Positions 42,285 through 50,631 of a stretch of DNA of 64,000 nucleotides are shown here, piece after piece. The stretch is taken from NCBI GenBank assembly GCA_963742205.1, contig CAVUKZ010000007.1, forward strand, positions 239,088-303,087, written 5' to 3'. The notes beneath the pieces are model-generated. The model was not told where the DNA came from. It ran no database searches and saw only the letters and a program-made list of their open reading frames with translations. The first letter of the stretch is position 1. The number at the start of each line of letters is the position of its first letter. The position numbers and the translations under genes are program-made. The DNA comes from WHSW01 sp963742205. GTDB lineage: Bacteria > Actinomycetota > Thermoleophilia > Solirubrobacterales > 70-9.

Positions 42285-43505
42285 TTGGCGCAGAAGCTGA
42301 TCGAGATCGACGACGCACGCGCCCTCGTGCTCGAGCGCGCCCGTCCCTTGGGAGGCGAGCCGACCCCGGTGGCCGCCGCGCTCGGCCGCGTGCTCGCCGA
42401 GGACGTCACCGCCGCCGACTCGGTCCCGGGCTTCGACAGCTCGGCGATGGACGGCTACGCGCTCCGCGGCGCCGACACCCGGTCGGCGGCCGACGGCGGC
42501 CCGGCCCGGCTCGAGGTGGTGGGCGAGTCCCGCGCCGGCCACCCGTCGGATCGCGAGCTCGGACCCGGGGAGGCGATCAAGATCTCCACCGGGGCGATGA
42601 TCCCGGCCGGCGCCGACGCGGTGATCCGGGTCGAGGACACCGACGACGGCGACGAGCGCGTCGCCGTTCGGGTCGCGGTCGAGCCCGGCAACGACATCCG
42701 CCGCGCGGGCGAGGACATCGAGGCCGGCGAGCGCGTGCTGCGATCCGGCGTGGAGCTGGGGCCGGCCGAGATCGGGGTGCTGGCCTCGGTCGGGCGCGGC
42801 GAGGTCGCCTGCGCGATCCGCCCCTCGGTCACCGTGCTCACCACCGGTGACGAGCTCCAGGAGCCGGGCCCGCCGCTGCGTCCCGGCGGGATCCGCAACT
42901 CGAACGCGCACTCGCTGGCCGGACTGGTCGAGCGCTCGGGCGCGCTGCTGCGCACCGCCGAGATCGTCCCCGACGACCGCGACGCCACGACGGCGGCGCT
43001 CGAGCGCGCGATCGCCGGCGAGCTCACGGTCGTCTCCGGCGGCGTCTCGGTCGGCGAGCACGACCACGTGCGCCCGGCGCTCGCCGACCTCGGCGTCGAG
43101 CAGGTCTTCTGGGGCGTCGCGCTGCGGCCCGGCAAGCCGACCTACTTCGGGACCACGCCCACGGGCGGGCTGGTCTTCGGGCTGCCCGGCAACCCGGTGT
43201 CGGCGATCGTCACCTTCACGCTCTTCGTCCGCCCGGCCATCCGGCGCCTGCTCGGCGCCGCCGACCCCGACCCCCGGCGGGCGACCGCGATCCTGGACGA
43301 GCGTTACCCGAAGCCGCCCGGGCGCGCGCACCTCATCCGCTGCACCCTCGAGCTCCGCGACGACGGCTGGCACGCGACGCCGACCAAGGACCAGAGCTCG
43401 CACGTGCTCACCTCGATGCTCGGCGCCGACGCGCTCGCGGTCGTGCCCACCGAGTCGGGCGACGTCGAGGCCGGCGAGCGCCTCGAGATCGAGCTCTTGC
43501 GCTAG
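42285..43505 (+). CDS. moeA: Molybdopterin molybdenumtransferase MoeA
   Basis: A 406-residue enzyme that inserts molybdate into adenylylated molybdopterin. Conserved parts: GFDSSAMDGYALRG, ISTGAMIPAGADAVIRVED, the MPT-binding TTGDEL with IRNSN, VVSGGVSVGEHDHV, and FGLPGNPVSAIVTF. A C-terminal MoeA domain IV is present. The first start is TTG 42285, 39 bases from the divergent mobA start. A large palindrome follows the gene. Confidence 0.93.
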   Translation: MAQKLIEIDDARALVLERARPLGGEPTPVAAALGRVLAEDVTAADSVPGFDSSAMDGYALRGADTRSAADGGPARLEVVGESRAGHPSDRELGPGEAIKISTGAMIPAGADAVIRVEDTDDGDERVAVRVAVEPGNDIRRAGEDIEAGERVLRSGVELGPAEIGVLASVGRGEVACAIRPSVTVLTTGDELQEPGPPLRPGGIRNSNAHSLAGLVERSGALLRTAEIVPDDRDATTAALERAIAGELTVVSGGVSVGEHDHVRPALADLGVEQVFWGVALRPGKPTYFGTTPTGGLVFGLPGNPVSAIVTFTLFVRPAIRRLLGAADPDPRRATAILDERYPKPPGRAHLIRCTLELRDDGWHATPTKDQSSHVLTSMLGADALAVVPTESGDVEAGERLEIELLR

Positions 43506-43524
43506 CCAGCGCCGCTGCCCTCTC

Positions 43525-43575
43525 CGCCGAGTGTCATCCAAACCACCTCAGAGGTGGCTCAGATGACACTCGGCG
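43525..43575. repeat. 51-bp nested palindrome between moeA and the moaD-moaE gene
   Basis: Outer arms of 14 perfect bases (43525-43538 and 43562-43575, CGCCGAGTGTCATC and its reverse complement) enclose inner arms of 7 perfect bases CCACCTC (43543-43549) and GAGGTGG (43551-43557). The unpaired bulges are 4 bases on each side. It begins 20 bases after moeA and ends 26 bases before the next start. It could be a REP-type element, an RNA hairpin acting as terminator, or a double operator. Confidence 0.8.
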
Positions 43576-43600
43576 CGGGGGTCGGAGCGCGATCCCTACG

Positions 43601-44276
43601 ATGGTCGCGATGGAGGTCGAGCTTCGCCTGTTCGCGGTCTTTCGCGAGCGCGCCGGGCGCGAGCGCCTGGCGCTCGAGCTGGACGAGCCGGCCACGGTCG
43701 CCGACGCGCTCGCCGCCGCCGCGCGCGAGCCGGCGCTGACCGAGATCCTCGCGGCGATGCCGGTGCGGGTTGCCGTCAACCGCGAGTACGTCGACGAGGA
43801 CGCCCCCGTGAACGCCGGCGACGAACTGGCGCTGATCCCGCCGGTGAGCGGCGGGGCGACGGTGCCGTCCGCGGTCCGCGTGACCTCGGAGCCCCTGTCG
43901 GTGGACGCGCTCGCGGCCGCCGTCGGGCGCCCTGGGGCCGGGGCGACCGTGGTCTTCTGCGGGACCACCCGCGACGTCGAGAAGCTGGAGTACGAGGCCT
44001 ACGCCGAGATGGCCGAGGAGCGGATCGCGACGATCCTGGGCGAGTGCGTCGCCGCCCACGGGCTCGAGGCCGCCGCGGCCGAGCACCGCGTGGGAACCGT
44101 CCCGCTCGGCGAGCCGAGCGTGATCGTCGCCGTCTCCGCGGCCCACCGCGGCGAGGCGTTCGCCGGCGCCCGCGAGGCGATCGACCGGATCAAGGCCGAG
44201 GCGCCGATCTGGAAGCGCGAGGTCGAGGGCGAGTCGGAGCGCTGGGTCGAGGGCACGCCTCCCGAGCAACGAGCAA
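43601..44276 (+). CDS. MoaD-MoaE fusion (molybdopterin synthase small and large subunits), probably continuing into MoaC
   Basis: Residues about 5-88 are MoaD (ubiquitin fold, ELRLFAVFRERAGRERL, with LIPPVSGG as the internal end that carries the thiocarboxylate in free MoaD). Residues about 93-225 are MoaE (VVFCGTTRDVEKLEYEAYAE, VGTVPLGEPSVIVAVSAAHR, IWKRE). MoaD-MoaE fusions such as mycobacterial MoaX are known and must be cleaved or act otherwise. No stop falls between MoaE and the start of the MoaC domain if one copy of a 7-base tandem duplication (44263-44276) is removed; the frame as given runs on to 44482. Confidence 0.82.
44263..44276. repeat. 7-bp tandem duplication CGAGCAA x2 at the MoaE/MoaC junction
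   Basis: Two exact copies of CGAGCAA in a row. Removing one restores a continuous frame from MoaE (VEGTPPEQ) into MoaC (RLTHLDDTGSARMVDV). As 7 is not a multiple of 3, it shifts the frame. Confidence 0.75.
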
Positions 44277-44750
44277 CGCCTCACCCACCTCGACGACACG
44301 GGCAGCGCCCGCATGGTCGACGTCGGCCACAAGCCGGAGACCGAGCGCCGAGCGCGCGCCGAGGCGCGGGTGCGCATGACGCCGGAGACGGCCGCCGCGC
44401 TCGCGCGCGGGGACGCCCCGAAGGGCGACGTGCTGGGCACCGCGCGGCTCGCCGGCATCGGCGCGGCCAAGCGCACCGATGAACTGATCCCGCTCGCTCA
44501 CCCGCTGCCGCTCGACTTCGTGGACGTCGAGGGCCGGGTCGAGGTCGACGCCGGGCTCGTCCTGATCTCGGCCGAGGCCGGGACCACCGCGCGCACGGGC
44601 GTCGAGATGGAGGCGATGACCGCCTGCGCCGTCGCCGCGCTCACCGTCTACGACATGGTCAAGGGGCTCGAGCGCGGGGTGGCGATCGAGGCCGTGGAGC
44701 TGGTCTTAAAGAGCGGCGGGCGCAGCGGCGAGTGGAGGAGAGACAGCTGA
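44271..44750 (+). CDS. moaC: Cyclic pyranopterin monophosphate synthase MoaC domain
   Basis: The full MoaC domain begins at EQRLTHLDDTGSARMVDVGH, but this frame has no start codon before ATG 44313, which lies inside the domain and would drop its first 14 residues. Conserved motifs are KRTDELIPLAHPLPLDFVDV, TGVEMEAMTACAVAALTVYDM and ELVLKSGG, including the catalytic Lys and His of the family. With MoaA it converts GTP to cyclic pyranopterin. Either a MoaD-MoaE-MoaC fusion has been broken by the adjacent duplication, or a shortened protein is made. Confidence 0.83.
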   Translation, partial: EQRLTHLDDTGSARMVDVGHKPETERRARAEARVRMTPETAAALARGDAPKGDVLGTARLAGIGAAKRTDELIPLAHPLPLDFVDVEGRVEVDAGLVLISAEAGTTARTGVEMEAMTACAVAALTVYDMVKGLERGVAIEAVELVLKSGGRSGEWRRDS

Positions 44751-45238
44751 GCTTCCCGGCCGCGGTGATCACCGTCTCGACCTCGAGGGCGCGCGGCGAG
44801 GCGGAGGACACGGGCGGGCCCGCGCTCGCCGCCTACGCCGAGCGACTCGGCGCGGAGGTCGTCGGCAAGGACGTGATCGCCGACGACCGCGAGCTGATCG
44901 CCGAGCGCCTGCGGTTCTGGTGCGACGAGGGTGGCTGCTCCTTGGTGCTCACCACCGGTGGCACGGGCTTCTCGACCGACGACGTCACCCCGGAGGCCAC
45001 GCGAGACGTGATCGAGCGCGAGGCTCCCGGGCTGCCGGAGGCGATGCGCGCCGCTTCGCGCGAGCACACCGCCATGTGGATGACCTCCCGCGGCGTGGCC
45101 GGGACCCGCGGGCGATCGCTGATCGTCAACTTCCCCGGCAACCCGCCCGCGATCGAGCAGGCCGGGGCGGCGCTCGAGCGGGCGATCCCCCACGCGGTGT
45201 CGCTGCTGACGGGCGAGCGCGGGCACCCGCATCGCTAA
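44732..45238 (+). CDS. Molybdopterin adenylyltransferase MogA/MoaB
   Basis: A 168-residue protein that adenylylates molybdopterin before molybdenum insertion by MoeA. Motifs: AVITVSTSRARGEAEDTGGP, LVLTTGGTGFSTDDVTPEAT and the C-terminal GRSLIVNFPGNPPA. GTG 44732 overlaps the moaC end by 19 bases. It belongs to the MoaB/Mog group; I do not assign one symbol. Confidence 0.9.
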   Translation: MEERQLSFPAAVITVSTSRARGEAEDTGGPALAAYAERLGAEVVGKDVIADDRELIAERLRFWCDEGGCSLVLTTGGTGFSTDDVTPEATRDVIEREAPGLPEAMRAASREHTAMWMTSRGVAGTRGRSLIVNFPGNPPAIEQAGAALERAIPHAVSLLTGERGHPHR

Positions 45239-45247
45239 GTTCGATCC

Positions 45248-45730
45248 GTGACCGACTCGGCCGACGAGACACCGACGCTCTACGAGTGGGCCGGGGGCGA
45301 GGAGGCGATCCGCCGCCTGATCGACGCCTTCTACGACCGGGTCGAGCGCGACGAGCTGATCTCGCCCTTCTTCCCGGGCGGCGTGCACGAGGCGCACCGC
45401 GACCACGTCGCCGCCTGGTGGGCCGAGGTCTTCGGCGGGCCCGCCCGCTACAGCGCCGAGCTGGGCGGCTACGAGTCGATGGTCGCCCACCACCGCGACC
45501 TCGGGATCACGCCCGAGGCGCGGCACCGCTTCGCCTCGCTGTTCAGCCTCGCCGCCGACGACGCGGGCCTCCCTGACGACCCCGAGTTCCGCTCGGCGCT
45601 GGTCGCCTACCTGGAGTGGGGGAGCCGGCTCGCGCTCCACAACTCCCAGCCGGGCGCCGAGGTCCCGCCGCAGGCGCCGATGCCGCACTGGGGCTGGGGC
45701 GAGGCGCCGCCGTACGACCCCGACAGCTGA
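45248..45730 (+). CDS. Group II truncated hemoglobin-like globin
   Basis: A 160-residue 2-on-2 globin from GTG 45248. The N-terminal TLYEWAGGEEAIRRLIDAFY is the usual trHb opening, WWAEVFGGPARY matches the group II E/F region, and the proximal His is in VAHHRDLGI near residue 81. The C-terminus ends in a Pro/Trp-rich tail. Such proteins bind O2 or NO. It follows mogA by 9 bases and its stop overlaps the next gene's ATG. Confidence 0.85.
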   Translation: MTDSADETPTLYEWAGGEEAIRRLIDAFYDRVERDELISPFFPGGVHEAHRDHVAAWWAEVFGGPARYSAELGGYESMVAHHRDLGITPEARHRFASLFSLAADDAGLPDDPEFRSALVAYLEWGSRLALHNSQPGAEVPPQAPMPHWGWGEAPPYDPDS

Positions 45731-45999
45731 TGCGCAGCGGCCGCTACTCGTTTCCATACATCACCTACGACCCGCCCAGCGACGTGCTCTACGCGCGGAT
45801 CACGCAGGGGCGCGACGCCTCGCGCGTCGAGACCGAGGAGGGCGACGTGTGGACCTACGACTCCGACGGCCGCCCGACCGGGGTGATCGTGATGGAGCCG
45901 GGAGTGCGGTTCGCCCGCGACGGCGCCGTCTACATCACGCTGCCGACCGGCGAGCGCGAGCGGCTGCAGGGGGTCGAGGCGGCGCTGCGGGGCGGCTGA
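45730..45999 (+). CDS. DUF2283 family protein
   Basis: An 89-residue protein with YDPPSDVLYARITQGRD near the start and a GDVWTYDSDGRPTGVIVMEP hairpin, the DUF2283 pattern. The family has no known function; it is often linked with small toxin-antitoxin-like or stress genes. ATG 45730 overlaps the globin stop by one base (TGATG), so it is translationally coupled. Confidence 0.75.
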   Translation: MRSGRYSFPYITYDPPSDVLYARITQGRDASRVETEEGDVWTYDSDGRPTGVIVMEPGVRFARDGAVYITLPTGERERLQGVEAALRGG

Positions 46000-46020
46000 G
46001 CCAGCCGCACACGATTCAGC

Positions 46021-46464
46021 TCAGGGCCGCGCCTTCCACTCCAGCTTGCCGCTGTCGCAGTTGAGCGTCTGGCCGTTCTCGGCCTTCACGCGCCCCGAGT
46101 AGCGAAACCGGCCGGTCGCCTTGTTGCGGCCGATGTGGCCGCTGACCTTGAACACGGTGCGCCCGTTGTCGTTGCTGGCCTTGAAGTCGCCGTCCTTGTC
46201 GACCGCGATCGTCCCGACGAGCTTCGTGCGGGCCAGCGAGGCGGGGACGTCGCCCTCGCACTCGACCGTGAAGTTGCGCACCGCGAACGTCTTCACCGCG
46301 CGCTCGAGGTCGCCGAACGACTCCTTCAGCTTCACGGTCGAGTCGCGCGCGCCGATCAGATGGCCCTCGTAGACGGCGTGCGCGCCGCCCTGGCCGACGG
46401 CAATCGCCGGTACCGCAAGCGCGATCGACGCGACGGCGATCGTCAGGTTCCGCTTCATCGTCAA
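46021..46464 (-). CDS. Secreted hypothetical protein
   Basis: A 147-residue protein with a Sec signal peptide (residues about 5-27, LTIAVASIALAVPAIAVGQG) and no membrane helix after it. The mature part is beta-rich with two Cys (FTVECEG, LNCDSG), probably a disulfide. The C-terminal KATGRFRYSG and later CDSGKLEWKAR reappear in the partial gene at the right end of the window, so this is a small paralogous family. Function unknown. Confidence 0.65.
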   Translation of the reverse strand: MTMKRNLTIAVASIALAVPAIAVGQGGAHAVYEGHLIGARDSTVKLKESFGDLERAVKTFAVRNFTVECEGDVPASLARTKLVGTIAVDKDGDFKASNDNGRTVFKVSGHIGRNKATGRFRYSGRVKAENGQTLNCDSGKLEWKARP

Positions 46465-46537
46465 GACACCTCCATGCTGCCCACGCCCCCTTGGACCGGC
46501 GCAGCATATATCCGCGCCGGTCCGCGGGAGCCAGGTG

Positions 46538-47011
46538 CTACTTGGTGCCCTTGAGGCAGGTGAGGTTGGAGGTGATCGTGAACGGGGCGCGGTCGGTGGT
46601 GTGGTCGGCGTCGATCCCGATCAGCACGTGGTACTCGCTGGCGCTCTTCACGTAGGTCCCCTGGACGAAGACGTCCGTGCGGCTCGGCACCACGCCGCCG
46701 TCGATCACCTTCGAGCAGCCGGTGAGCTTCACGTCGATGAACGGGCCCAGACCTGCCGGTGGGTCCGCCGGGTTGATCGGCTGCGGGCTCGGGCTCTGCA
46801 GGTACACGACCTTGGGCTTCTTCGGCTTCTTCTTGGCGTCGGCGCTCGGGCGCGCGGCCGCCGGCGCCTGCTTGCTGAGGTCGACGTGCACGGTCGCGTA
46901 GGCCGGGCGCGGGTCGGCGCCGCCGCCGGCCCCGAGCACGGAGCTCGCCGCCAGCGCGGTCGCGCCGATCGCGGCCACGGCGACCAGCCCCCCGATCCAC
47001 TTCCTGCTCAT
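46538..47011 (-). CDS. Secreted or membrane-anchored hypothetical protein
   Basis: A 157-residue protein from ATG 47011 (GGAGAGACG upstream). Residues about 5-28 form a signal peptide or anchor (GGLVAVAAIGATALAASSVL). A Lys/Pro-rich linker (AKKKPKKPKVVYL) precedes an exposed domain with two Cys (LTGCSKVID, SNLTCLKG). I do not recognise a family. It reads in the same direction as the preceding secreted gene and may be co-transcribed with it. Confidence 0.65.
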   Translation of the reverse strand: MSRKWIGGLVAVAAIGATALAASSVLGAGGGADPRPAYATVHVDLSKQAPAAARPSADAKKKPKKPKVVYLQSPSPQPINPADPPAGLGPFIDVKLTGCSKVIDGGVVPSRTDVFVQGTYVKSASEYHVLIGIDADHTTDRAPFTITSNLTCLKGTK

Positions 47012-47136
47012 CGTCTCTCCTTGCTTCGTGGGTCCCGTCTGCGCGGGCCAGTCTATGAACGCAAACACCGGCGCCCCGCGATCCGCTCGATCGAGGCTCA
47101 CGAATACCCTCGAAGGGTCGTTTCACAGTCGAGCCA

Positions 47137-47652
47137 TTGAGCACCATCGTGAGCAGCAGACACGCCGCCCGGCAGCCCTTCCAGGAGTTCCTGGACGAGC
47201 ACCGCCAGCCGGTGCTGGCGTTCCTGCGGGCGATGGTCGGGCCCGATGACGCCGAGGACTGCTTCCAGGAGACATTCATCGCCGCGATGCGCGCATACGA
47301 GGACATGGACGGGCGCTATCCGCGCGCCTGGGTGATGACGATCGCCCGCCGCAAGGCGATCGACCACCATCGTGCCCGCGCCCGGCGCCCGCTGCCCAGC
47401 GAGGACGTGCCGGAGGTCGCGGCGCCGGCGGCGAGCGGCGGGCTCGGCGACCTCAACGGCGAGGTGTGGTCCGCCGTCGCGGAGCTGAGCGACTCGCAGC
47501 GGGCGGCCGTGGCCCTGCGCTACGCGGGCGACCTCGCCTACCGCGAGATCGCGGCGGCGCTGGAGATCAGCGAGGAGGCGGCGCGGCGCCGGGTGGCCGA
47601 CGGGCTGCGGGCCCTGCGCGAGAACGTTGACCGAGAGGAGGCGGTGCGATGA
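47137..47652 (+). CDS. ECF-type RNA polymerase sigma factor
   Basis: A 171-residue sigma-70 family protein with region 2 (VLAFLRAMVGPDDAEDCFQE, then AWVMTIARRKAIDHHR) and region 4 (LRYAGDLAYREIAAALEISE). Starts at TTG 47137 or GTG 47149. The next gene, ogt-like, overlaps its stop by 4 bases, at the place where an anti-sigma gene is usual. A link to alkylation stress is possible. Confidence 0.88.
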   Translation: MSTIVSSRHAARQPFQEFLDEHRQPVLAFLRAMVGPDDAEDCFQETFIAAMRAYEDMDGRYPRAWVMTIARRKAIDHHRARARRPLPSEDVPEVAAPAASGGLGDLNGEVWSAVAELSDSQRAAVALRYAGDLAYREIAAALEISEEAARRRVADGLRALRENVDREEAVR

Positions 47653-48264
47653 GCATCGACGCACGACGCATCGAGGAGGTCCTGGGCGAGGGGACGGACG
47701 AGCTCGCCGCCGCGGCCGCCGCGCGGCTGATCGAGCGCGCCGAGGCGGAGGGGCTCGTGGACGTCGCTTATGCGACCTTCGACTCGCCGCTGGGCACCGG
47801 CCACATCGCGGCCACGGCCCGGGGGGTCGTCTCGGTCGGGCTGCCGAACCTCGCGGCCGACCGCTTCCTGGCGCAGCTCGCGAGCGGCGTCTCGCCGCGG
47901 GTGCTCGAGCTGCCGCGCCGGCTCGACGAGGCCCGCCGCGAGCTCGACGAGTACTTCGAGGGCCAGCGGCACGAGTTCGAGCTCGCGCTCGACTGGGAGC
48001 TGGTGCGCTCGCCGTTTCGCAGCCGCGTCCTGCACGAGACGGCGCTCGTCCCCTACGGGGTCACCTCGACCTACGGCGAGGTCGCGGCGCGCGCCGGCAA
48101 CCCGCGGGCCTACCGCGCCGCGGGCACGCGCGCTCGGCCACAACCCGATCCCGATCGTCGTCCCGTGCCACCGCGTCCTGCGGTCCGGCGGCCAGCTCGG
48201 CGACTACGGCGGCGGGCCGGAGATGAAGGAGTTCCTGCTCCGGCTCGAGGGAGCGATCGAGTAG
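47649..48264 (+). CDS. ogt: Methylated-DNA-protein cysteine S-methyltransferase (Ogt-like), one frameshift
   Basis: About 204 residues. It repairs O6-alkylguanine by moving the alkyl group to an active Cys, seen in PIVVPCHRVLRSGG. The wHTH part reads VPYGVTSTYGEVAARAGNPR. An extra base near 48127 breaks the frame just before GHNPIP. The N-terminus has about 38 additional residues (RRIEEVLGEGTDELAAAAAA) before the normal YATFDSPLG start. ATG 47649 overlaps the sigma factor stop. Confidence 0.84.
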
Positions 48265-48269
48265 ACAAC

Positions 48270-48303
48270 TTGACACCAATTGGCAGCCAACCTATGCTGC
48301 CAA
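48270..48303 (+). promoter_or_regulatory. Consensus-like sigma-70 promoter with overlapping inverted repeat
   Basis: TTGACA (48270-48275), 17-base spacer, TATGCT (48293-48298). Inverted repeat TTGGCAG (48280-48286) and CTGCCAA (48297-48303), spacer 10, covers the spacer and -10. The transcript would start at about 48305, next to ATG 48306, so a leaderless mRNA is expected. The repeat is a good candidate autoregulatory operator for the HTH protein. Confidence 0.7.
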
Positions 48304-48305
48304 CC

Positions 48306-48791
48306 ATGTCAGTCGACCCCAACTCCCCCCACGCCACCCTGACCAAGCGCCAGCAGGAGGTCCTCGACCGATTGGAGCAGGGGATGGGGGCGCAGGACAT
48401 CGCCAGGGACATCGGCGTCAGCCGCAACGCGGTCTACCAGCACATCGAGCGCCTGCGGCGGCAGGGCGCGCTCGCCGAGACCTACACGCCGAGCGGCCAG
48501 CCGCCCCGGAGCCTCGACGTGGGCAACGCGGTGGCGCTGTCGTCGAGCCTCGCCCCGCGGGACAGCGCGCTCGTGCGGCTGCGCGAGCTCGCCCGCGCCG
48601 GCGGCACCGAGTCCGAGTACGCGGAGCTGATCGAGGGCGCGATCGCGGCCGGCGACGCGGTCGGGCTGGCGTACGAGCTCGGGCGTCTCGACGAGGCCGG
48701 CGAGGCCGGGCTGCCCAGCGACCTCGTGGCGTCGGCACTGCGGCGACTTTCGGTTCTGCCGTCCGGTGAAGACGCCGCAAGTAGGCCATAA
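48306..48791 (+). CDS. Small HTH transcriptional regulator
   Basis: A 161-residue protein. Residues about 12-60 are a LuxR/sigma-4-like HTH (LTKRQQEVLDRLEQGMGAQD, then IGVSRNAVYQHIERLRRQGA). The C-terminal part is Ala/Glu-rich and helical with no known domain. Start at ATG 48306 fits the promoter; ATG 48294 in frame would lie within the -10 box and is less likely. The next gene, lemA, follows by 37 bases in the same direction. Confidence 0.78.
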   Translation: MSVDPNSPHATLTKRQQEVLDRLEQGMGAQDIARDIGVSRNAVYQHIERLRRQGALAETYTPSGQPPRSLDVGNAVALSSSLAPRDSALVRLRELARAGGTESEYAELIEGAIAAGDAVGLAYELGRLDEAGEAGLPSDLVASALRRLSVLPSGEDAASRP

Positions 48792-48828
48792 TCACTCGCG
48801 CCGTCACTCGGAAGGAGACTTCACCTAA

Positions 48829-49470
48829 ATGGTCGTAGCGCTAATCGTCATCGGGGTCCTGTTGCTGATCGGACTGGCCTGGATCCTGATCCGGAACGGG
48901 ATCATCGGCTCGCGCAACCGCGTCGACGAGGCCTGGTCCGGCATCGACGTACAGCTCAAGCGACGCCACGATCTGGTGCCCAACCTGGTCGAGGCCGTCA
49001 AGGGCTACGCGACCCACGAGCGCGAGACCTTCGAGAAGGTGACGCAGGCCCGGGCGGCGGCGATGCAGGCCTCCGGTCCCGCCCAGGCGAGCCAGGCGGA
49101 GGGCATGCTGAGCCAGGCGCTCGGCGGCCTGCGGGTTGTCGCCGAGCAGTACCCCGAGCTGCGCGCAACCGAGAACTTCCAGCAGCTCACGCGCAACCTC
49201 AGCGAGCTCGAGGACGAGATTCAGGCCTCGCGCCGGATCTACAACTCCAACGTCCAGGCCTACAACACCAAGATCCAGATCTTCCCGAACTCGGTGATCG
49301 CGAACAGCGGCGGCTTCACTGCCCGCGAGTTCTTCGAGATCGAGGACCCGGGCGACCGCGAGGTGCCGACCGTGTCGTTCAGCGACACCACGGCCCCGCC
49401 GGCGGCCACCACGCCGCCCTCCTCGCCGCCGCCCGCGGCGCCCCCGGCCGAGTCACCGCCCGCCCAGTAG
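48829..49470 (+). CDS. lemA: LemA family protein
   Basis: A 213-residue membrane-anchored protein. TM helix at residues about 3-23, then the conserved VDEAWSGIDVQLKRRHDLVP NLVEAV region and a coiled-coil-rich core, with YNTKIQIFPNSVIA typical of LemA. The C-terminal 35 residues are Pro/Ala-rich and probably disordered. The family is of unclear function, linked to membrane stress and envelope assembly. ATG 48829 has GGAAGGAG upstream. Confidence 0.92.
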   Translation: MVVALIVIGVLLLIGLAWILIRNGIIGSRNRVDEAWSGIDVQLKRRHDLVPNLVEAVKGYATHERETFEKVTQARAAAMQASGPAQASQAEGMLSQALGGLRVVAEQYPELRATENFQQLTRNLSELEDEIQASRRIYNSNVQAYNTKIQIFPNSVIANSGGFTAREFFEIEDPGDREVPTVSFSDTTAPPAATTPPSSPPPAAPPAESPPAQ

Positions 49471-49529
49471 ACGGCTGAACGAAATCATCGAGCGGCAGGA
49501 GGCTCGCGACAGGGGCTGAACACCCCGCC

Positions 49530-50501
49530 GTGATCGTCGACTGCGCCCACTATCGCGATGGGCGACGCCAGCACGAGGGCGCCCTGCCGCTCGACGTGGC
49601 GGCGACCTGCGTCGTGGGCGACGGCGACTTCGTCTGGCTGGGGCTGTACGAGCCGACGGAGGAGGAGCTCGCCGACGTCGGCGAGCGCTTTGGCCTGCAC
49701 GAGCTGGCGCTGGAGGACGCCTTCGAGACCCACCAGCGCCCGAAGCTCGAGGACTACGACGAGTCGTACTTCATCGTCCTGCGCCCGGCCCGCTACGACG
49801 ACGCGAAGGAGGAGGTCGAGTTCGGCGAGATCATGCTGTTCGTCTCGTCGACCTACGTGATCGCCGTGCGCCACGGGGAGGCGAGCGAGCTCGCCGGCGT
49901 GCGCAAGGCGCTGGAGTCGCATCCGGAGCTGTTGGAGGCCGGACCGGCGTCGGCCGTGTGGGCGATCCTCGACAAGGTCGTCGACGACTATCAGCCGGTG
50001 GTCGACGGGATCGACAACGACATCGGCGAGGTCGAGACCCAGATCTTCGCCGAGCGCTCCGACTCGACCCAGCGCATCTACTTCCTCAAGCGCGAGGTGA
50101 TCGAGTTTCACCACGCGACCTCGCCGCTGCTCTCGCCGCTGGAGTCGCTCGAGCGCGGCGCGTTCCCGAACATGGACGAGCAGCTGCGCCGCTACTTCCG
50201 CGACGTCGCCGACCACGCCCGCCGGGTCAACGAGCAGGTCACCGCGCAGCGCGAGCTCCTGACCTCGATCCTCGAGGCGAACCTGGCCCTGCTCGGCGTG
50301 AAGCAGAACGAGGTCGTGCGCAAGATCTCCGCCTGGGCGGCGATCATCGCCGTGCCGACGTTCTTCGCCTCGATCTGGGGGATGAACTTCACCCACATGC
50401 CCGAGCTCGACGAGCCATACGGCTACTGGGTCGCGCTGGGGCTGATGGCCATCGCCGTCCTGATCCTGCACCGCTTCTTCCGCCGCATCCACTGGCTCTG
50501 A
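49530..50501 (+). CDS. corA: CorA family magnesium/cobalt transporter
   Basis: A 323-residue channel. A large N-terminal cytoplasmic domain (FVWLGLYEPTEEEL, ALEDAFETHQRPKLEDYDES) is followed by a long helix and two C-terminal membrane helices with the GMN selectivity motif (ASIWGMNFTHMPEL). The end is basic (RFFRRIHWL). Start GTG 49530. It imports Mg2+ and related divalent ions. Confidence 0.93.
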   Translation: MIVDCAHYRDGRRQHEGALPLDVAATCVVGDGDFVWLGLYEPTEEELADVGERFGLHELALEDAFETHQRPKLEDYDESYFIVLRPARYDDAKEEVEFGEIMLFVSSTYVIAVRHGEASELAGVRKALESHPELLEAGPASAVWAILDKVVDDYQPVVDGIDNDIGEVETQIFAERSDSTQRIYFLKREVIEFHHATSPLLSPLESLERGAFPNMDEQLRRYFRDVADHARRVNEQVTAQRELLTSILEANLALLGVKQNEVVRKISAWAAIIAVPTFFASIWGMNFTHMPELDEPYGYWVALGLMAIAVLILHRFFRRIHWL

Positions 50502-50631
50502 AGAAGCACTCCGGCCACGTCCTCCGGGGATACGCGGCGAGTCGCCGATCGACAGCGGTATCCACGGTCAACTTGCGCGTCGCCGCTTGTCCCGGGTGCG
50601 CCCGGGGGTCGCTCGCTAGCGTTCGGAGGGC

